Source: Acrasis kona (lineage: Eukaryota > Heterolobosea > Eutetramitea > Acrasida > Acrasidae). Taken from it: DNA of 48,498 nt. This document shows positions 20,595 to 32,172 of this stretch, in pieces (position 1 is the first letter of the stretch; each line of letters begins with the position of its first letter). The stretch is taken from assembly GCA_026419775.2 (NCBI GenBank), contig JAOPGA020000876.1, positions 1 to 48,498 of the forward strand. Reading direction: 5' to 3'. The notes under the pieces are model-generated. The model was not told the DNA's origin. It did not search any database and saw only the letters and a program-made list of their open reading frames with translations. The position numbers were made by a program, and so were the translations under genes.

Positions 20595-21450
20595 TCAAGA
20601 AATCTTCTCAGAACACTCAATAGCCCTTATTATATAAGCTTTGTGCATAATGAAGGAAAATAAGAGACAGGCAAAGTATGCAGCCAGAACTAATGTGACG
20701 GAGTATGTTGCAGGAAAGTATGGAATGACCCCAGAGACGGAAAATGTTTTTTGCAATTGGCTCCGCAATCTTCTTGTATGTTGTTCCATCATGTCTTTCA
20801 TAATCCCTTCTTTTGCTTTAAATATGCTTCTGTAGTACTCAGCTTTTAAAAAATACATCATCCTGTAGGCGATCTGTTAGTGCCTGGGTTAGGCAAGCTT
20901 CTTTTTAACAAGTAATCTTTCGTCTTGATTGATTCCACAGTCACAGAGTGCGTTATCATTTCGTTTTCCGCGAGCATGACGTTTATGAATTTTCTTCATT
21001 GGAACGGACGATTGACAGTATGATCAAATGTGTATCTTGTAGTTGGGATCTTGTGGCCTGAAGGAAGCAATATATCAAGAAAGTGTAGAAATTCTGTCCA
21101 TCTTGAAACAGGAATACCTGTTGTGAACAGGGACACGATGATTGTTATGGCTGTGTGAAGGGATACGTCAAAGTCCTTGTAGATCGAAGTCTCCATTCCA
21201 TATTTAATCTCATTGGCTTGCAGAGGATATTATTTCATCAAGATGCTTGTCATCGTCTTCATTCTCAAACATGTGACTCAAGGATTGCCTCAACTTCTTG
21301 CACAATAGGGTCTTCATTTTTCGGCAAAAGTGTCATCGTTGCCTCCAAACTCATACTGGTGTCTGTACAGATCAAAATGCGGAAGTGGCGGATCAACAAC
21401 AGCAACTCCTGAAAATACAGACTGTGCCGATAAAAAGATGGATCCAGCAT
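20595..21450 (-). pseudogene. Degenerate mobile-element or transposase-like gene remnant
   Basis: Broken minus-strand frames occur in series. 21450-21265 has no domain. 21196-20996 encodes DVSLHTAITIIVSLFT...EFLHFLDILLPSGHKIPTTRY, which resembles the helical region before the catalytic domain in tnp2/CACTA-type transposases (LLxLLxxxLPxxxxxPxT). 20991-20890 encodes a basic stretch followed by CDCGIN, and 20861-20595 encodes a hydrophobic C-terminal piece. No intact nuclease domain is seen. The assignment rests on a short pattern and is tentative. Confidence 0.35.
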
Positions 21451-21827
21451 AAGAAACGGGAAGATTAAAACCGAGGACGAATAAACTGAAATTCTTTATT
21501 TTTACTTCTATGTGTAACTGGGAACTTTTCTTTTTTAATGAAAATTCTACTAGATCTGTTTGTGGTCAAGAAGATGTTTGCGAAGGGTTCATACATTCCA
21601 TCTTGTTGCCATATAACAAGTCAGATAATAATGTTTATTAAATTGTTGAATGTTATAATTAATGTTGATTCGATTTTGATGATTTGTCCCAATGTACTAA
21701 TTTTGCACTTGTCATGAATAAGTTGTGCTCGTATGAACTTGTTATTGCTTCTACATAGCTCTAATTATACTGCTCCTAAACGTTGCAACAACAGCATCTG
21801 AATTTTTACAAAAAAAATTATCACACA
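21451..21827. other. AT-rich intergenic region
   Basis: No gene seen. It should contain the promoter of the Sel1-MYND gene that starts at 21828. Confidence 0.5.
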
Positions 21828-23311
21828 ATGCATTGCACTGAACGCGATAATAGAGCAAGGCTCGGTATCATGTTAAAAATGGTTGAATCAAATGGTCAAA
21901 AAAAAGATCCCGAGGTTTATAATGAAATCGCACTCTGTTATTATAAAGGATCAGGCACGGAAGTTGACATGAGGGAAGCAAGGAAGTGGTTTCAAAAGTC
22001 AGCAGATATGAATAACGTCAGAGGTCGATATCATGTCGGACATATCTATGATGTAATTTTCTATGAAATTGTGCACAACTCACGCATAAGATATTTGACC
22101 ATAATATTGAGAAAGCTAATGAGTACTACTTGAAAACCCTAACCACTCCTGGCAATGAAGGCTATGAGATGGAGTGCAAACGTAGGGCGAAGTTGGCACT
22201 AGCAGTTAATTACGAATGCAAACTTGCAGATTTGAGAACGGCCGAGAAGTACTACCGAAGTGCCATACAAGGTATGCAATCAAGTTGAGTCAAAACCACT
22301 AACGCAATAGATGGTGATGTTCAGGCTGTTTTCAATTTAGGAAACATGCTTCACAAAGAAGGCAACATCAAAGAGGCAATAAAACTATATGAAATCGGAG
22401 TGGCGAGAGACGAACCACAAAGCACTTTCATGTTGGGTCAGCTATGCATGTTGGGACCTGACCACAGCATCATGGATATGGATCGTGCAGAGGAACTTTT
22501 AAACAAGGCATCAAGAATGGGTGTTCAGGATGCACGCGGCTTCCTCTCAAAACTGACTCTGATTCGTAAAAAATTCAAAGAGGAGGACGACAAGATTGTG
22601 CTCTACCATTGCGCAACTTGTAACAAACCTGAGAAACCCGAAGAACGCCTTCGAAACTGTTCAGCGTGTAAAAAAGTTAAATATTGTTCAAGGGAATGTC
22701 AAGTGCAGGATTGGAAGGAGCACAAATTGGTGTGCACGAAGAACGGTCAGCAATCATCTGCAGACACGCCCAAAACACAATACAAGATAGTGGCGACCGG
22801 AATCCCAGCAGCGAGATCTACAAATTCAAAACATGATTTATTCTCCGTTCATCCCACCAACATGAGCAACGTTGATACTACCATCGATAGTAGCGGAGGC
22901 ATGGAGATGCACATCATCAATGGCATCAGGGCACCAAAAATAAAAAAGGACGCGCTCAGGTACTTGAAGAGATACATGAGCGCACCAGCAAAAGTCAACT
23001 ATCTCCCCTGGGACAAGTGTATCGAATGCCCATATTGTCGAAACTCATCCAAGGATGGAGGAATCATGATAACAGAGATCATGTTCCGAAGGATGGCCTC
23101 GAGCGCCTTGTCCATGAGGAGCATGCCGAGAATATGGCACGTGGATTGCTGTAAAGACATGTTCGAAAAATCTCCCTCGACAGAGGTCGCCAGCAAAATT
23201 GATCTGGAATCGTTTACTGTGGCTGCTGTGGATAAGATTTGGGAGAGGACCGAGAAGGATGTCGAGGTATTCCAGGGGCATCTCAGCACGGCTATGAACA
23301 ACAGAAAATAG
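21828..23311 (+). CDS. Sel1-repeat and MYND zinc-finger protein
   Basis: Three exons (21828-22052, 22091-22271, 22311-23311) with introns of 38 and 39 nt give 468 residues. The second intron has CTAAC just before its AG. Residues about 20-225 contain Sel1-like/TPR-like repeats (YNEIALCYYKGSGTEVDMREARKWFQKSA, AVFNLGNMLHKEGNIKEAIKLYEIG and more). Residues 236-277 are a MYND finger with the expected C-x2-C, C-x2-C, C-x3-C and H-x3-C spacing (YHCATC...NCSACKKVKYCSRECQVQDWKEHKLVC). The C-terminal 190 residues have no clear domain but include CIECPYC. Sel1 and MYND are both protein-interaction modules, so an adaptor role is likely. The gene converges with VPS50, 69 bp away. Confidence 0.85.
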
Positions 23312-23380
23312 AACAGAACGGCATCTACTTTATCTCGTACAAGAGAGCGTTGTATGCTTTTAAAAAATACTTGTACAAAA

Positions 23381-26300
23381 TTATGACTTGTTGTCGGCGT
23401 TAAGGTTATTCGTGCTCATTCTATTTCTCAACAAACTCCAAAATTCGCTCTTGTCTTGCTGCGGAGGTGCCGAACTAACGCCAGAGGTGGACGAACCGCC
23501 CTGAACCGTCACAGCATTGGCTTTCGATGCCTCCTCGTGACCATACATTTTTTCGACTTGAGTAAACAAGTCTTGCTTGGCCTTCTTTGGCAACTGTGCG
23601 CCAACAATCTCGGCCAACGACCTGATCTGTTTGGCAGTAAAAATGGGATTGTAGTTCTTGATCACCCAATCCAACATGTCCGTTCCAGGCAAGTAATAAG
23701 CCTGAATATAACTCTTTACCAATTGTGTGTACGGAACAGGTTTACAGACGCTAGGAGGAGCAATCTTCAAAATACCCTGAGAAACTCCGGTCAGATCAAT
23801 GTCCATCTGACCTCTTCCTCTGTGATCACATTTCTTGATGCGAGAGAATCCTTCGATCAGCTCCAACATTATGAATTTAATGACGTGGTCCCATAATTGA
23901 TCCACGCTCTGTGCAGGTATCTGTACGCTTGGTTTGCTATTCTTGTTCTTCTTGTCGTCATCTTCCAAACTAAATGCGTCCAGTTGGCTCTTGAAGAAGT
24001 CCAAGTCCTTTATAATGTTGTGAACGTATCGATTGGGTTCGCCCGTCATGTTCATCCAGTTGACCTTTTCGATTTGTGACGGGTAGTCGACGTTACCGTT
24101 AGCAGAAATGCTCTTCGAGTAAATCTTCTTGACCGTCCTTGCGTAAATGACCTGCTTGACTTGATCCGTCAAATGACTCATTTGTCGTAGGTAGCTCTCG
24201 ACGTGTGCTTGTTTGCTGTTGTTGATCATGACGCTCTTCATGCGGTTGGAAACTTTTGCGACCGTTTCGATCAAACTCTCCAAGCTTTCTGCGGCCGTGA
24301 TGCGTTCCACCAATCCATACAAATTACCACCGGAATGTATTTGGACGGTATGTGATGGTTTTGGTATCTTAAAGTGCACGTCGTCGGTCGATTGCGAACT
24401 TCCGCTGGCAGCCTTGTTTAATGCCTCCCTGATGCCTCTCAGGGATCCTCTTAAATGTTCCGGAATGTTTGCGTCTGTTTCAGGAACGATAAAGTCTCCT
24501 TCGGTGTGATCTGCGTCTGGTTTAAAGTTGGCGAAGAATGCATACACGGTGTACAACTATGAAAAATGAGACGCCAAGCGATGTGCGACTTACGTAGAAC
24601 TTGTACAGAGAGGTGAAGCAGTTGAATACTTCGTCGGCTTGTAGCACCTCCATGGCTTGTACGTACTCTCCCATGCTCTTTACAATGATTCTCGACGTGA
24701 CCGTCACCACGGGTCCGCTCTTTCCTCTCCTCTTCTTCTTTTTCTTCTTGTCGGCTGCGTTCGGATCTTGAACGGGAATCGAACTGTAGCTGCTCTTCTC
24801 TTCTTCGTAATCTTCATAGTCCTCATCGTCGTCATCGTCATCTTCGTCGTCACTACTGCTTTCGCTTTCATCTTCTGACTCGGAATCGTTCTTGACGTCC
24901 TTCGACTCTGAGGTCCATCTTCCGTTTTCGGCTGCAGTCCGGAAAGGATTGCTTTCTGATTCTAAAATTAAAAACTTCCTAACTTGGATCGCGTTTTCAT
25001 TGTAATGGATCAAGTGAGAAGACTTTTGAGTAATTTCTGGACACAACTCATTCAAAGACAATGAAGCATCAAGACGAGACCATGATTCAAACGTTTCCAC
25101 CATGGTTGCAAAGTTATCTAACGTTCCTCTGTGATGGTTCATGAAATACATTCTTGACTTGTTGTTGAGCGATCCTCTTAACTGATGGGAATCAGACTCG
25201 CAGAATTCCTCTCCAAGCTCACAAAACATGTTGACGGCGTGGTGTACTTGAAGGAACCGATCGAATTTAAAGTGAGAGAACTCGCAAGAGGCAATGAACA
25301 AGGATAGTCTGTTTTGGATGCTATCCCACAATGTTCTTCTTAATTCTGAGACCTGATCCGATAGGTACACATGTCTGCAAAAATGACGTTAGTGCGAAAA
25401 ATCATTTCAACATACCTTGCTTGGTGAAATTGATGAAGCTGATGGTAATTGTGCATAATGTCGGACACAACCGAAAAGATCTGCAAAAGACAAGGTAGGA
25501 TGTCATCGTAGTGAACGTTCTTACAAAGTTCCGCAAACTTCATTTTGAATACTGCCTCAGAATCTCTTGACTTGCGTGCCTGTACATAGCTCATGACAAC
25601 TTCTCCAGAAACATCTGAACTTCTTTCAACAAAGTTCTTGATCTAATAAAGATTAATAAAACATGTTCAAGTTCTAACCTTCATGAAGATGACAACATCT
25701 TTTTGTCCCAATAGTTGGTATGCTGTCAAGATGCGGTCATAAGAAGTCGGATCGTAGCTTGTGAGGACGGTTATCAAAGCGTCGTCCATCTGCTTGGCGA
25801 CCTTCTCGTACGCTAACTGCATCGACTGATCTAGTTGCTTTACACAGTTCATCATTTTCCATTGTGAAAGTTCGGCATGGTGATCTGTCATGAGTTTGAT
25901 GGCACTAGGATAGTCTCCATTAGTTAATAGTTCACCTAGTTGCTTCTCGCCTCCAAGTATGACTTTTAATTTATTGAGTAGCTGGTGGACCCGCTAAAAA
26001 AATGTTATTGATGATCAATACATGTAGTTACGATGAGCGATTTGCGCTTGCGATACTTTGAGATTACGGTTAAACCATTCTTAATTGCATTGTCTTTGGC
26101 GCCTGCAATTCTCTTTCGCCCATTCACACAAAGTACTGCCGTTGTATCCAAATCTTTTCCAACTTCTTGAATTTGTGTCATACCCTGAACTACACGAAAA
26201 ATCAGATCGTGAAAGTGTTGGAGGCGTACCAAATGATGTATAATTGTTCATAACTGTTGCAGATAATTCTTTATTGATGTGAGCGAGTCCTTTCTCATGT

Positions 26301-26578
26301 CTACTTAATTCAAGTTCAACCTTCTCAACATTCCAGAGGTCATCATCGCGAGTTAAAAGAAAACGAATGGGGTCAAAATCTTCACTTTGCTCTTCATCAA
26401 AATACTTCAAATTTAGCTACAGAGCAGTCTCATAACTCACCTCAGTATTGATTGTATCGTAAGCTTGTCTTATGGTCATTTTGTCCACCTCGTCTTTTCC
26501 AAGAGGGCTTCTATTCTCAGGAGTCGCCGGAGACTTGTTAGTCTTCACGGGATTTATCCTCCTCATGATTGCATCCAT
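23381..26578 (-). CDS. VPS50: Syndetin/VPS50, EARP tethering complex subunit
   Basis: Seven exons (26578-26441, 26404-26230, 26189-26032, 25993-25679, 25642-25416, 25374-24594, 24556-23381) with six introns of 36-41 nt give 989 residues; human VPS50 has 964. The N-terminus matches the family at DTINTEYFDEE...FDPIRF and at TTAVLCVNGRKRI. The C-terminus has YIQAYYLPGTDMLDWVI and FTAKQIRSLAEIV, characteristic of syndetin. An acidic low-complexity insert followed by a Lys/Arg run lies mid-protein (about 24900-24710). With VPS51, VPS52 and VPS53, VPS50 forms EARP, which tethers vesicles for endocytic recycling. The first intron was set to 36 nt, because this gives INTE-YF aligned with the family, whereas an earlier AG would give a 24-nt intron. 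Confidence 0.92.
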
Positions 26579-26736
26579 CTGGCCTTATTCTGACTATTGT
26601 AAGCAAAGACAACTGAACTTTATATCAGTAAAAGGACGTAGTGGAAGGTTTGCGATATGATCACATGAATAATACAGATAGAGGAGATCAGTTTCAAGCG
26701 TTAATAAAAAAAGTAAAGAAAGTACAAAAGATTTGT

Positions 26737-28536
26737 TTATTCTTGATCCAATTCAACATCAATAGTAGAATCATTTTGTGTTTCGTCAACATACTCCTCT
26801 ATTCTCAATCGACTCCTATTTTCTCCAACTTTAGAATCGATTACAACCTTGATCTCACTAAACTCTGTTTGATTTGCTTCCATCACAACCATGTCATCTG
26901 CGATTGTACCAGCGAATAGAGAATCCCTTAAAGTCTTATCACGATCCTCTGCTCGTCTAAAGAAGGGGACCAAAAATCTTTTATTAATTCTTTTCATCCA
27001 TGTGTCTACTTTGGGATGTCCGAGAACAACCTGTTCGTTTATGTCACCATTCTCGCTCAATTGGTCATGTACAATATTTGGCCCTTTATTTACCAATAAA
27101 ATACTACTTGCAACATTTGACTGGTTGTGATGTTCTTCTTGTGGAGGTTCTAGTTTTAATAATCTAAGCATTGGGAAACTCAAACCACCGATAACCCAAA
27201 CACTTATCATAACAATTGCTAAAGTGGTGGTTAAAATTTCATTTCCATTTGGTGTGACTCCAACAGTATGAATAGCCAAAGCAAACGCAATGGCACCTCT
27301 CAAACCAGTAAACCACAACATTACTGTCTCCCTCCAGTTGAATTTTTCTTTCCTCCACAAATTTACCAGAAGAGTCAGAGGTACAATATTCAAAAATCTT
27401 GCCACCAAACATAATAACAAAGCAACGCTTATGAAGCCTACCTTCCACTGATGAATGTCACTGAATCCAAATACAGATAAACCCAAATACAAGAATACAT
27501 AAGCATCAGCAATAACAGCAAATGACTTGAAAGTCTGCGGAGTTGATAATTTACTATAGTCACCAAGGTTGTGCCAAGTGTACCTTCCCATTACAATACC
27601 GCACACAAACAAGGTCATGATGCCTAGAGAAGGACGCAGCCTCGGCCAACAAATAGCTTCCATACGCCCAAAAGATCAAAATAATCATTTCGACGGGTGG
27701 ATTATCTCGGAACGAGATGTATTTAAAGAACAAAGCGGAAATTAAGCCAATAACAATTCCCATAATCACACTGCCAAGACAAACATAAAAAAACATTGCA
27801 AACATTGTGAAAAAATGTGATGCACCAAATTCAGTGGTGTTAATGTTTTTGAAAAATATTCTAAATAAAACTATACTGACTGCGTCGTTAATTACGCTCT
27901 CTCCGAAAATAACAGTATACAATCTTGGTGCGTCTGATTTGTATTTGACGCCGAATACATCTGATAGAATAGCCAGGGACGCCACGGGATCAATGGCCGA
28001 TATGATGGATCCGAAAATTAATGCCTCGATTGGAGTTTTGACGTCCACACTATCTACTCCCGCGTACTTGGCAAAAACAAACAGCATGAAGCCGATAAAT
28101 AATGCACTTATTAATGTTCCCAGAACGGCATAAAGTACTATTGATAATAAATTTGAAAATAAACCCTTCTTTTTAAGAGAGTAGCCTGATTCAAAAATGA
28201 TGATGGGTATGATAATAAAGTCGAATAAAAATGTATTGAACTGTAAAAAGTCTCCAAAGTTGTTTCCTGTCAAATGATTTATGAGGCCGACGATGAAACC
28301 TTAAAGGTTAAAGGAGATCAGCAAATTTGAAGACTTACCAATAAATAAGAGAAGCCCGCTTTCAGTTACGAATAATCGCAACAATCGTACGCGATGGACT
28401 ATTTTACCAATCAAAAAGACGAGAACAATTCTGAATGTGTGTGACATTTAAAGGGCGTTAATGCTTACAGTGATCCTATAAGGACTAAAGACAATGCTGA
28501 CTTCCATCTTGGTGGTTCCTCTTCTGATTCTATCAT
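26737..28536 (-). CDS. Na+/H+ exchanger (CPA1/NHE family), with one apparent frameshift
   Basis: Exons 28536-28469, 28430-28339 and 28299-26737 are joined by introns of 38 and 39 nt. The product is about 573 residues. It has multiple membrane helices. Family signatures include ESGLLLFIGFIVGLI, FESGYSL, the DPVASLAILSDVFG segment, ESVINDAVSIVLF (the Asn-Asp pair used in ion exchange) and WFTGLRGAIAFALA, then a cytosolic tail of about 150 residues. Near 27630-27645 the frame shifts by one base exactly where SYLLAEA should run into LGIMTLFVCGIVMG, with no room for an intron. Either a base is wrong in the assembly or the gene is recently broken; the rest is well preserved. The role would be organellar or plasma-membrane pH control. 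Confidence 0.85.
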
Positions 28537-28706
28537 GTTGATGGGTGTATTTGATTAAGGTTGACTAAAACAGACAAACAATCATCCAACAAGAGAAGTA
28601 GACAACAAATTGAAAGCTCACATCTTGTTTATTATTAAAAATATACCAGATTTAAATAAATGGATTAAAATTTGTATTTGAATTAGATTAGGGAGGGCTT
28701 TTTAGA

Positions 28707-29170
28707 TTAGACTGCTTTTATCTTGACTTCGTCCTCACGTAGAACCATGTTGGGGATGCCTTGCTTAATTGGATATGATCTGTTACATGCTGGGTTTGTA
28801 CACTGCAGTTCTCCATCTTTAACAACAACTTCTAAAAGTAGCTTATGTAGCGATGTTAGCGCAGCTTGGTTTTCTGCTACGTTTTCTGGTAATGCATCAG
28901 GTAAACCCTCTATCGATAACTAGAATGAGGTTAAATTTTGTATATGTTGATTACACTTTACATCTTTTGCCGCTGATTTCAAAGCATCATAATCTAATCT
29001 ATCAAGCATATGTTTAATAAATTCAGGGTTTTCATCTTGTTCGTCCTGCTCTTTGTTAACTGCAACAATCTTTAATGGGAAGCTATCACATTTTAGGCAG
29101 CACAACACTATATTAACGTTAAATTCATTTGGTTTGTATGAGACCTACTATTGTGTGTAAGGATCCTCAT
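28707..29170 (-). CDS. TRM112: TRM112, methyltransferase activator
   Basis: Three exons (29170-29149, 29107-28962, 28919-28707) with introns of 41 and 42 nt give 126 residues, the family's usual size. The first exon is only 22 nt (MRILTHN). The zinc-binding pairs are CCLKC near the N-terminus and CTNPAC near the C-terminus. NPEFIKHMLDRLDYDALKSAA and SYPIKQGIPNMVLREDE are family hallmarks. TRM112 is a small zinc protein that stabilises several methyltransferases acting on tRNA, 18S rRNA and release factor eRF1. The stop is 171 bp from the start of the exchanger gene on the same strand. Confidence 0.95.
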
Positions 29171-29366
29171 TGTTTGATGTTTAGTCAACGGAAGAATGTG
29201 AAATCTTACAAAATTTAATAGCATGAGATTTATTGAAACTAGCACTCACAAACCACTAATTGAGATGAATATTAGCTTTATACGCTGCCATTATAACTTT
29301 AAGAAACATGTCTAGTAGTTATTACAAAATAATATGTTGTAAGTAGAGAAAAGTCAACCCAAAGCA

Positions 29367-29686
29367 ATGAGGTTAAGATTGAGAGGACCATTCATCAAAC
29401 CATTTGATACAAAGGTAGTCGAACCCGGCTTGTACGGTATGTTCGTTGCAGAACCAAATGCCTCATTGAGTGTATTAATTACATTTATTGGTAAGAATAA
29501 ACATTACTTTTGTGATGCTGACAACATGTAGGATTCCCAGTAACATTGCTCACCGCATACGCTATCAACTCCTACTATAATTTCGCAACACCTTTCCGTC
29601 CAAAGAAATATCAAGCACCATACCCTGTTGAATATGAATTGAAATACGAAAACGGAGAGACAGAAAAAGTCCTTGGTAGATTCTAA
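29367..29686 (+). CDS. Small single-pass membrane protein, 92 aa, possibly mitochondrial
   Basis: Two exons (29367-29490 and 29532-29686) separated by a 41-nt intron. The N-terminus is basic (MRLRLRGPFIKPF), one hydrophobic helix spans residues about 31-50 (LSVLITFIGFPVTLLTAYAI), and the C-terminus is polar and rich in Pro and Tyr (RPKKYQAPYPVEYELKYENG). Size, basic start and single helix are typical of supernumerary subunits of respiratory complexes, but I recognise no specific family. Splicing is supported because it joins two coding pieces in frame in the middle of the helix. Confidence 0.65.
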
Positions 29687-29802
29687 AGTAAATAAACATA
29701 CGGGTTTAATAACAATAAATAATTTTTTTATAAAAATGGACACATGAGTGGGTGCATGAGATGCTTAGATTACACGCTTGCTCAAAAATGAAACAAGCAT
29801 AA

Positions 29803-30744
29803 TTACAATGTACATGATGCAGAATAGGATCTGCTATAGCTCTTCTCTGGCTGTTGCTTGACATCTTCTATTTTGGACGGCTCTTCGTATGATTTAATTA
29901 ATGAATTCATTTTGTTGGTTATTGGGTTCAGTGGTACAATATCAATATTCTGACTAACGGCTCGGCCAATGACGGCCTTATCTACAGAGTGTATGAAACA
30001 GCAACGAGTGCCGTACATGCACGTTCCTTCATAGTGGAAATTGTTACACAATTCACTCTTATACTATTACATTTAAAAACATGAAACAAAAAGAAGAAGG
30101 AATACCTTATGGTGACGAGATACTTGTCTTAATTCTAAATCGCCGTGTGCGAACTGACATTTGTCGCCGTAGCGACAGTAGCCGGTTTCAGCCCACGATC
30201 TACACAACTCAGTTTTGTATCTATCCTTGCTAATAGATCCAAAAGTGGCATTGTCTATTGTGTTTGTGTGGTGGACCACCACATCATCAAATTTGCTGCT
30301 AATTTGTGCTGCCAATAGACTTCTTCCATTATTGTGACCAGAGAAGGTGAAGGAGAACGGGTCGGGATTGTGCGCTTGTTGTTTATGGAAATGACGCTCC
30401 GTGTTGGTGTGTGAGGAGGTTTCCTCGAAGTCACATCCACTTGGGGCATCAGTCGGAGTAACAATGTTTATATCTATTGGGGTACTTCTAGGAGTTCTAG
30501 GGGCAATGTTTTCTGCCTGATCCAGTGCTGAATGTTCGGAGCCTACTCCAAATTGCTTCGAATGCACATAAAGAGAGGAGATCGGCTCTAGCAAAGAACT
30601 AACTTTGCAGGGAGAACTTTGGCTATACCCAAAGTGCTTTTCTTCTATACCGCTTTGGTTTCTTTGAACACGAAAACCACCTTCATTCTCGTTGCTCCTT
30701 TTCGGATTAGTGTGTGGATCTTGATTGTACATATAATCAAGCAT
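29803..30744 (-). CDS. Tandem CCCH zinc-finger protein, TTP/TIS11 family
   Basis: Exons 30744-30106 and 30063-29803, with a 42-nt intron exactly between the two fingers, give 299 residues. Finger 1 is YKTELC-x8-C-x5-C-x3-H (C181, C190, C196, H200) and finger 2 is YKSELC-x8-C-x5-C-x3-H (C219, C228, C234, H238), the spacing of tristetraprolin-type proteins that bind UAUUUA-like elements in 3' UTRs and promote mRNA decay. The linker RQVSRHHK matches the family. The N-terminal 170 residues are low-complexity. A TTP-like role in mRNA turnover is likely. Confidence 0.92.
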
Positions 30745-31305
30745 TGTTATATTACAGGATTATTGCTACTTGTAGATAAATGGTACTGAAGTATTAATCT
30801 ATAGAATGTGAAAACCAATCATAAGGAATGATATTCCAACCTTGTGGATGTAATGGGTTCAGATTCATAAAAACCACAGAAAACTATGATGTTGTCTCAG
30901 TGTGTTGGAAAAATTTACTGAGAGGTGTTTGATTTGTTTTCAACCTGGCGCAGTCAACTTTATTGAACCCGATCAGTTCCTTTATATAGGATTGCTATAA
31001 ATGCAAACCGAATAAAACGTCATCATTTAGGCAAATTTAGATGTTGTTTGGTCCTTTTAATCAGGCATAATCTACAAGAAACATGTTTTCACGAATCATT
31101 CATCTGTGGAAGTTTGTAAGAACAATAATAATTGAAGTTAAATCAAATTTGTTCATGTGGTGGCCGATTGGAACGTAACACGCCAATAGAAGAAAGTCAA
31201 AATATAAAGAGTTACATTTGTGTTATTTTGAAACCTGACCCACATACAATTCTACAACAGTTTGAGTGTCCAGAAGATTTACAAAAGTGGGTTCTGCAAA
31301 TTTTT
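30745..31305. other. Intergenic region, no supported gene
   Basis: Two short plus-strand peptides look alike: one with PCGCNGFRF near 30840 and one with ICSCGGRLERN near 31145. Both have a Cys-x-Cys-x-Gly start and then a V/I-rich strand. They could be exons of a small eroded gene. I cannot join them. Confidence 0.35.
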
Positions 31306-31938
31306 TTACATGATCTTGTTTACAAGTTCAATTATTTTTTCAGTTATGTCTTTTTGAGGTGCATTACCGTTGATTGTTTCCACTACTGTCTTATTAGAAT
31401 AGTATTCTACGATTAGTTCCATTCTTGCTTTGTGTCTTTCTATTCTTGCTTTAAGTAGGTCAGAGTCGTCCCCAAATCTTTTTTTAAGCCTGTGTGCAAT
31501 ACCTAACTCTTTAATTTTTTGTTCGTCATGAATGAGATTGTACGTTACTCCCGACACTTCATCTACCCTGCGGGTACTTGCACGCTGTATGGCTGTATTT
31601 GTATCGATTGATAATACAATAAACAATTGAGGAGTTGGCAGAAGTACAGCCTCATCTACTGTGCTGGGACCTCTGTAGAATAGAATGGCATCTTCCTCGG
31701 TTTTATTTGATACGTACTCGTCAAATATTGATTTCACGACATCAGCCGGTATTCCTGATTTGAGCTTACCTCGGTCACGGAGTTCCTTAATAATCGGATA
31801 TTCGTTCTGCTTTGATTTTAATAGTTTATCAAAATCTAACCTGTGTAAATACTTCAACTCATCAAGGACTAGAGAGCATTGGGTAGTTTTACCAGAGGAA
31901 GGTGGCCCTGTTATCACTATGATTTTAGGGGTGTTCAT
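31306..31938 (-). CDS. Adenylate-kinase-like nucleoside monophosphate kinase
   Basis: 210 residues. The P-loop is GPPSSGKTTQ (about 11-20). NMP-binding helices (GKLKSGIPADVVKSIF) follow, then ILFYRGPSTVDEA, equivalent to the family's ILDGFPRTxxQA but diverged, and a LID segment with TRRVDEVSGVTYNL and RLKKR. It is close in length to short- and long-lid adenylate kinases (190-230). The diverged DGFPR motif (YRGPS) could mean altered nucleotide preference. No leader peptide is evident, so it is probably cytosolic. Confidence 0.75.
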   Translation of the reverse strand: MNTPKIIVITGPPSSGKTTQCSLVLDELKYLHRLDFDKLLKSKQNEYPIIKELRDRGKLKSGIPADVVKSIFDEYVSNKTEEDAILFYRGPSTVDEAVLLPTPQLFIVLSIDTNTAIQRASTRRVDEVSGVTYNLIHDEQKIKELGIAHRLKKRFGDDSDLLKARIERHKARMELIVEYYSNKTVVETINGNAPQKDITEKIIELVNKIM

Positions 31939-32172
31939 CTAGTCAACCATAAGGATGTGTGAATTCAGTATATTTTTTTGTATATAAAAGACACTATACC
32001 TCTCTGTACCATTTTTAATGTATATATGAACAAGGAATTTTAGCTATATAAACGTCCTATTTATTGACAATAGTCCCGTCTCAAATAATGTTTACCCTTC
32101 AAATGTCACCTTCTGGTCAACGAGGGCAAACGTCAAATATCATTCATTGTCAGACGGAACCTCACAAACGGA

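Noticed and set aside
26417-26440. 24-nt intron in VPS50
   Set aside because: An acceptor 12 nt further gives a 36-nt intron, the usual size here, with a CTAAAT branch motif and the family alignment INTE-YF.
27631-27642. 12-nt GT...AG stretch as an intron in the Na+/H+ exchanger
   Set aside because: Removing 12 nt does not change the frame, so it cannot repair the shift.
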